Notes under the pieces: generated by a model
What the model was told of the DNA's origin: nothing
Databases searched by the model: none
The model's input: the letters and a program-made list of their open reading frames with translations, nothing else
Position numbers and translations under genes: made by a program
NCBI RefSeq assembly: GCF_914271545.1
Contig: NZ_CAJZAH010000010.1
Coordinates: 1 to 64,000 of the forward strand
Source of the DNA: Cupriavidus respiraculi
GTDB taxonomy: Bacteria > Pseudomonadota > Gammaproteobacteria > Burkholderiales > Burkholderiaceae
Direction of reading: 5' to 3'
Length of the DNA stretch: 64,000 bases
Shown: one piece after another, positions 59,644 to 64,000 of the stretch
Layout: each line of letters begins with the position of its first letter
Numbering within the stretch: position 1 is the first letter of the stretch

Positions 59644-61221
59644 TCAGTGCGTATGCTCGGCGCTGGCTTTGCCGAGCTCCGATTTGAGGATAAAGCTATT
59701 CGCGGCCGCGTAACGCACGCCCGGTTTCAGGCCTTCGAGCACTTCCACCAGCTTGCCGTTGGTGCGTCCGATCTTGACCGGCTGCGCGACAAAGCCCCCC
59801 GGGACGGCAATGAACACCGTGCTCTGCCCGTCCACCTCCTGCACGGCGTCGGCCGACACGGAAACCGGTACCTGAACATCCTCTCCCAGGACATTGACGG
59901 TCACGAAAAGGCCTGGCCGCCAAGCCATGTTCGGATTCACCAGCGTGACGCGCGCCTTGGCCGTGCGCGTCTGCTCACCTAGTAGCGAACCCACATAGGA
60001 CACCCTGCCCTCCGCCTTCCCGTCGAAAGCGGTGGAGCTGATGGTGACCTTCTCCCCCACTCGCACATGGCTGAGATCTTTGGCCGAGACGACGAATTCC
60101 GCCCAGACCGTAGAAAGATCCGATATCGTGAAGATGTTCGCGTCTTCCTTGACCGCCTCGCCGAGGGCCAAGTGTTTCTCAACGATGATGCCATCGAAGG
60201 GTGCACGCAGCTCGAACTGGTTGAGCCCTTTCGAAGCCCCGCTTGCCCCGATGGCGGTCAGCTTCTGTTGCGCATTCTGGACGGCGATTTGTGCCTCCTG
60301 CAGTTCGGTTCGCGCTTGCAGGTAATCCTGCTCCGCTGAGATCTTCTCTTCCCACAGTTTCTTCTCGCGCTCATAGATAGTACGGGCGAGTTCCAGTCGC
60401 TTTTGCGCTGCGAGGAGCTGGCTGCGCTGTTCGGCGAGGGTTGTGCTGGCGATGACGGCCAACACCTGGCCCTTTTTCACTTGCTGGCCGATATTGGCCG
60501 GCACCGCCTCCACGACGCCAGCCAACCGCGGGACCACATGGGCGGTGCGATCTTCGTTGAAGCGAATTTCTCCGGGAAATTGTTGGCCGGACTGGACCGT
60601 TGCTGGCGCGGCGACCTCGATGGCTATCGCCGCGGTCTTTATTTGCTCAGCAGTCAGTTCGATCTTGCCCTCTTCCCGGGAGAGCCGGGCGACGATGGCG
60701 TTCTTCTCACCCGGCAATACAGCCGAGACCGTGGCATCGAACACGTGCGGCTCTTCGATGTCGACGTCGCTCTCGAGAAAATCTCTCCCGAGCTTGAACT
60801 TCAGTGGAATGGATTCGCCAGTCGCCCGCTTCAGTTCGCCGGACATCGAAGTACCGGCGAGGACGGGCTTGCCGTCCTTGGAAACCCACGCCCTCAAGCG
60901 CGCTGCGCCGCCTTCCTCTGCCAACGCCAGTTCGATAGCGTTATCGCCCTGCGTGTACAGGTTCCCACCGTGCGGTCCTTTCGTGGGCGCTTCATGATGC
61001 TCTTCATCGGCATGTTCGTCTGCATCGGCATGGCCCTTTTCGGCAGCATGCCCATGATGCTCGCTGTCGTCATGCTCCTTCGCTTCCGAGTGTTCCGCAT
61101 GCCCGTGTCCGCCTTCGTCGTGACCGGTCGTTCGCCCCGTGAGGAGTACGGCGGCAATGCCGAGCACGCCGGCGAGAATGATTGCCGCGATTGCGGTCCT
61201 TTGTTTCTTTGAGGTAGTCAT
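59644..61221 (-). CDS. czcB: Membrane-fusion protein CzcB, His-rich
   Basis: 525 residues. One anchor helix (about 9-28) is followed by about 50 residues packed with His, Asp and Glu (HDEGGHGHAEHSEAKEHDD and further on), likely binding Zn in the periplasm. Then a HlyD-type body with FPGEIRFNEDRTAHVVPRL, a coiled-coil (about 250-320) and the lipoyl and barrel domains. Connects CzcA with CzcC; 17 bp after czcC. Confidence 0.94.
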   Translation of the reverse strand: MTTSKKQRTAIAAIILAGVLGIAAVLLTGRTTGHDEGGHGHAEHSEAKEHDDSEHHGHAAEKGHADADEHADEEHHEAPTKGPHGGNLYTQGDNAIELALAEEGGAARLRAWVSKDGKPVLAGTSMSGELKRATGESIPLKFKLGRDFLESDVDIEEPHVFDATVSAVLPGEKNAIVARLSREEGKIELTAEQIKTAAIAIEVAAPATVQSGQQFPGEIRFNEDRTAHVVPRLAGVVEAVPANIGQQVKKGQVLAVIASTTLAEQRSQLLAAQKRLELARTIYEREKKLWEEKISAEQDYLQARTELQEAQIAVQNAQQKLTAIGASGASKGLNQFELRAPFDGIIVEKHLALGEAVKEDANIFTISDLSTVWAEFVVSAKDLSHVRVGEKVTISSTAFDGKAEGRVSYVGSLLGEQTRTAKARVTLVNPNMAWRPGLFVTVNVLGEDVQVPVSVSADAVQEVDGQSTVFIAVPGGFVAQPVKIGRTNGKLVEVLEGLKPGVRYAAANSFILKSELGKASAEHTH

Positions 61222-61238
61222 GGTTCCGGAATCCGTGA

Positions 61239-62501
61239 TTAGCGTCCGAGGATGCGGTCGATCGTGGTTGCCGACTGGTAGGTCCTCGCGAGGACGCCGA
61301 GATATCGGATGCGCGCTTGGAACAGCGTGCGCTGCGCGTCAAGCACGTCCAGGAAGTTGAATTTACCGGCTTCGAATCCGCGTGTTGCGGCGCCGTAGGC
61401 TTGTTCCGCAGCCGGCAGCACCGTCGTCCGTAGTGCCTGAGCAGAGGCGCGCGAAACCGACAGTTGGTTCGACGCCTGCTGCAGTTCGTTGGTCAAGCGA
61501 ATCTGGGTGGCGAGGTACTCATCCTGCGCCTTGTCGGCACGCTGAATGGACTCGTACAGATTGCCCTGATTGCGATCAAATAGGGGAAGTGGAATGGCGA
61601 TGCCGAGCACTGCCATGTTGCGATTCGCTTCGTTATCGCGCTTCGCGCCAACACTGAGCGTAATGTCTGGATATTGCCGGCTGCGCTCCACGCCAATTTG
61701 AGCTTGCCGCCGTTCTACGTTGAGCCGACTCGACAGCAGCAGCGGCGAGTTTTCCAGTTCCTTAAGCAGTGCATCGGGGGCTGGGCGCGACGGCAGGGAA
61801 TCGAGGTCTCCCTGTGCCGTTGTGAACTGGGGGCCGGAATTGCCCCACAGCGCTGACAGGGCTTGCCGTGCCGATTGCAGTTCGGCGTGGGCCTCGGCAA
61901 GCTCCAGCTCCGCATTGGCCTGTTCCACCCGGGCCTTGGTCTCCTCTACCGGGGAAATCTTTCCGGCCGTGACGCGGCGGGCCGCTGCCTCAGCGCCCTT
62001 GGCGGCGATATCTACCGAGCCGGTGGCCAACTCGACGCGCTCCTGTGCAATCAGGACAGCAAAGAACGACGCGATGACCGTGGCGCGGAGGTCCGCGCGC
62101 AGACTACCGAGGTCCGCCTGCGCGACATCGCGGCCACGCTCCGCCGCTGCGATACGCGCCGAGCGCTTGCCGCCCAGTTCGATCGGAATATTGACCTGCC
62201 CGGTCGTATTGCGAGTCGCGCTTCGCGTGTCCTCGACGAGCGCCGCGATTTCCGGGTTGGGGATCGTGCGCGCCTGCATGATGGCGCCTTCGGTTGCCTC
62301 AACCTCCTTGCCGGCCGCAGACAAGGTGAAGTTGCTTGCCGCCGCCAGCGCCAGCGCATCGTCCAGCCTCAGGGGCGCGGACGGCTCGCGCAATCCAAGC
62401 GCGGCGGTACTGGACACCGGTTGCGCGTGCGCGGCAACGGAGTAGGGAATGAGCACTGCGGCCGCCAACCAGAGCGGCAGAACCCAAAGCAGACAACTCA
62501 T
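61239..62501 (-). CDS. czcC: Outer-membrane factor CzcC
   Basis: 420 residues; signal peptide ends VAAHAQ. Two OEP repeats with long coiled segments (ETKARVEQANAELELAEAHA and later QIGVERSRQYPDITLSVG). First gene of the czcCBADRS block. No czcI or czcN homologue precedes it, and no clear promoter motif was seen in the 180 bp upstream. Confidence 0.92.
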   Translation of the reverse strand: MSCLLWVLPLWLAAAVLIPYSVAAHAQPVSSTAALGLREPSAPLRLDDALALAAASNFTLSAAGKEVEATEGAIMQARTIPNPEIAALVEDTRSATRNTTGQVNIPIELGGKRSARIAAAERGRDVAQADLGSLRADLRATVIASFFAVLIAQERVELATGSVDIAAKGAEAAARRVTAGKISPVEETKARVEQANAELELAEAHAELQSARQALSALWGNSGPQFTTAQGDLDSLPSRPAPDALLKELENSPLLLSSRLNVERRQAQIGVERSRQYPDITLSVGAKRDNEANRNMAVLGIAIPLPLFDRNQGNLYESIQRADKAQDEYLATQIRLTNELQQASNQLSVSRASAQALRTTVLPAAEQAYGAATRGFEAGKFNFLDVLDAQRTLFQARIRYLGVLARTYQSATTIDRILGR

Positions 62502-62683
62502 AGCGGCTCCGCATGGCCTTTGGCCCTTGCCATTCGGCCGAGCGCAAAGAGCTCGCTCGTGCGTTAGAACGGGTCGACTTGGCTGAAGCTATGACCTCGG
62601 TGATTGCAGGTCCGTTTCAAATCTGATGCCCACGGCGCCATGCCGACCGAGGAGTGGCCAAATGGGAAGCGATGACCTTACCT

Positions 62684-62926
62684 CTACCGCGGACCGGGGA
62701 AACTCTTTACGAACTTGATCGTGAAGTCAGGGAAGCTCTCTACCAGCTTGATCTTGAAGTCTGGAAAGTTGTTGACGATTTTCCACTTGCCCGGCCTATT
62801 CGGAAAGCTGCTCACCTCTTGAACGTGAAGATCTGCGAAGCTTTCAACCACCTTCACCTTGTAGTCGGGGAAGTGCTCAACATACTTGATCTTCCCGAAG
62901 ATCTTGCTTACGTCCACCTTTGCCAT
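62684..62926 (-). CDS. Small protein of six 11-residue repeats
   Basis: 80 residues with AGGAG seven bases before the ATG. After VDVSKIFG, the sequence falls into units KIKYVEHFPDY, KVKVVESFADL, HVQEVSSFPN(RPG), KWKIVNNFPDF, KIKLVESFPDF and TIKFVKSFPGP: alternating basic and hydrophobic residues, then Glu/Asn and Phe-Pro-Asp. This suggests short beta strands with turns at FPD. No signal peptide. I recall no function; such repeats could fold as a small beta-solenoid. Confidence 0.7.
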   Translation of the reverse strand: MAKVDVSKIFGKIKYVEHFPDYKVKVVESFADLHVQEVSSFPNRPGKWKIVNNFPDFKIKLVESFPDFTIKFVKSFPGPR

Positions 62927-63081
62927 GGTTGTCTCCTATGTGTAGCGGTAATGGTACTACTGACTTTTGCACGGGTCTAAGCCATTAGGACCTGCGTCAA
63001 TTTCCCTGTTAGAGCGAATTGCCTCGCCGTGGCCCCATGTCAATTTCAGATTCAAATCGTTGAACGGCGTTTTCCGGGCCG

Positions 63082-63684
63082 CTAAACTCTGGTGCTTCCC
63101 GCCCCGGTACCGATTGCCGTCCGGACATCGAGGGCAAGGCGACTAGCTAGTTCGTGGCTCCATCCGCGCGAGAAGTGTTTGGCCTCGATGAGAGTCATCG
63201 GCAACGTTTTCCGCCGGAGGTGGCGGATCGCGTCGTCACCGTGGACAACAAGAACCCTTGGCTTGATCCGTTCAAGGAGAAAATCGAACGGGGCGGTGAT
63301 CCGGCGCTCTAGCTCAAGGTCGGCGATCTCTTCGGTGGCCGCAGAGTAGATATTCGTTTCGAGACATTTGATGGGAGCCAGCGCGGGGAGCATCCACTCG
63401 ATGACTCTGCGGGTGTTACTGACGGCGTTTCGGCGCGTTCTTCCTGGCTTCAATGGATGCGCCGCGCGCTCTGCCTTGTATGCCTCAAACCACCTTTCCT
63501 TGTTAAAACCTGTCGTTGAGTCCCAGAATTCCCAGAAATCAGCTTTCATGGGACTGGCCGGATTCAGGCCGACAATGAAAACCTCGCATTCCAACGGCGA
63601 TCCTCTGCACACGAACGGTCGGAGGTCCGAAGGCCGACCTATCAACGAGCCCAGATCCTGCGCGAAACCCTCCAAGTTATTCAT
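63082..63684 (-). CDS. Hypothetical protein, uracil-DNA-glycosylase-like fold
   Basis: 200 residues with AAGGAC before the ATG. EVFIVGLNPASPMKADFWEF near residue 35 resembles the GxNPx motif of the UDG superfamily, and ETNIYSAATE and KPRVLVVHGDDAIRHL could be the middle and second motif regions. The active-site water-activating residue cannot be assigned, so DNA-repair activity is only a possibility. No functional link to the metal genes. Confidence 0.5.
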   Translation of the reverse strand: MNNLEGFAQDLGSLIGRPSDLRPFVCRGSPLECEVFIVGLNPASPMKADFWEFWDSTTGFNKERWFEAYKAERAAHPLKPGRTRRNAVSNTRRVIEWMLPALAPIKCLETNIYSAATEEIADLELERRITAPFDFLLERIKPRVLVVHGDDAIRHLRRKTLPMTLIEAKHFSRGWSHELASRLALDVRTAIGTGAGSTRV

Positions 63685-64000
63685 GTAACGTCCTTTCCAT
63701 CATTGACGGGCGATTACTGCTCCGGCACCGCGCTTCGTAGCAACCTGTGCGGCTTAGCTGTTGAGATGAACGAGATGTTGGACAACGCGCCCCGACGGGC
63801 GACGTGGCTGCGCAAGATGGTCTGCAGGAGAGGCTGACATCACGCAGCGCCAGGCCGACTACGCGTCGAAGGTCATCACGCCACGTTGTCCTCTCCCGTG
63901 GCAAGAAATCATGCCAACGCAAGTACCGGAAGGAAGCCCCGGCTACCCGCGGCTTGGGAGGCCATCGGTTTTGCGAAGCTCCGGTTTGCCAATCCCTACC
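63685..64000. other. Right edge without a supported gene
   Basis: No recognisable protein or RNA gene. A frame on the minus strand (63677-63922) lacks family features and is not called. It may contain the edge of another mobile or truncated gene beyond the window. Confidence 0.35.

Noticed and set aside
63677-63922. Minus-strand frame at the right edge
   Set aside because: No start context, no family features, and it begins inside the next gene's 5' end.

Overview
The window is GC-rich and looks like a heavy-metal-resistance island or megaplasmid segment of a Burkholderiaceae beta-proteobacterium, most likely Cupriavidus or a close Ralstonia relative. This assignment rests on gene content and order only: a copSRABCDI core with copJGF, copH and copK as in the pMOL30 cop cluster of C. 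metallidurans, a cupA-type ATPase, cusCBAF, a pbr/cad lead-cadmium-zinc block, and czcCBADRS. No rRNA, tRNA, CRISPR array or replication origin was seen.

Layout. 1-3.0 kb: an insertion-sequence transposase cut by the window edge, a GNAT-type toxin-antitoxin pair and a frameshifted recombinase remnant. 3.0-13.8 kb: first cop cluster, copRS divergent from copABCDI, then minus-strand copJ, copG, a gutted copF, a small RDPFTDG-repeat gene and copH. 13.9-20.4 kb: relics (copB, copS, copR, copF fragment, a lipoprotein) around intact copK and a porin. 20.5-25.7 kb: small Cys/Met/His-rich proteins, a Csp-like copper-storage protein, an FAD-Rieske oxidoreductase and two DUF305-like periplasmic proteins. 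25.6-26.9 kb: a RES-type toxin-antitoxin pair. 27.3-31.1 kb: copper chaperone, ferredoxin, frameshifted cueR and cupA. 31.5-37.4 kb: second, better preserved cop block (copC stub, copD, copJ, copG, intact copF, repeat protein, copH). 37.6-44.8 kb: cus operon. 45-53.3 kb: a decayed csp paralogue, lspA, a four-HMA cadA-type ATPase, a CDF protein, pbrT, pbrR and a 54-residue RDPFCDGA protein. 53.4-62.5 kb: czcSR, czcD and czcABC on the minus strand. 62.6-64 kb: a protein built of 11-residue repeats and a UDG-like hypothetical.

Working together. Copper is oxidised and bound in the periplasm (CopA, B, C, I, K, H), pumped from the cytoplasm (CupA, CopF) and exported across both membranes (CusCBA with CusF). 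Lead, cadmium and zinc are handled by PbrT, the cadA-type ATPase, LspA and the CDF protein under a MerR-type regulator. Co/Zn/Cd go out through CzcCBA and CzcD.

Two control layers can be read from the DNA. A CopR-like box (T[T/G]AC-N5-TGTAA) lies about 90-107 bp before six start codons. MerR-type promoters with 19-bp spacers precede cupA, both copF copies, the cadA-type gene and pbrT. The most interesting signals are the RDPF(T/C)DG small-protein family tied to the CopR-like box, the correlated decay of one copF-copG-copJ operon copy, and the 11-residue-repeat protein.
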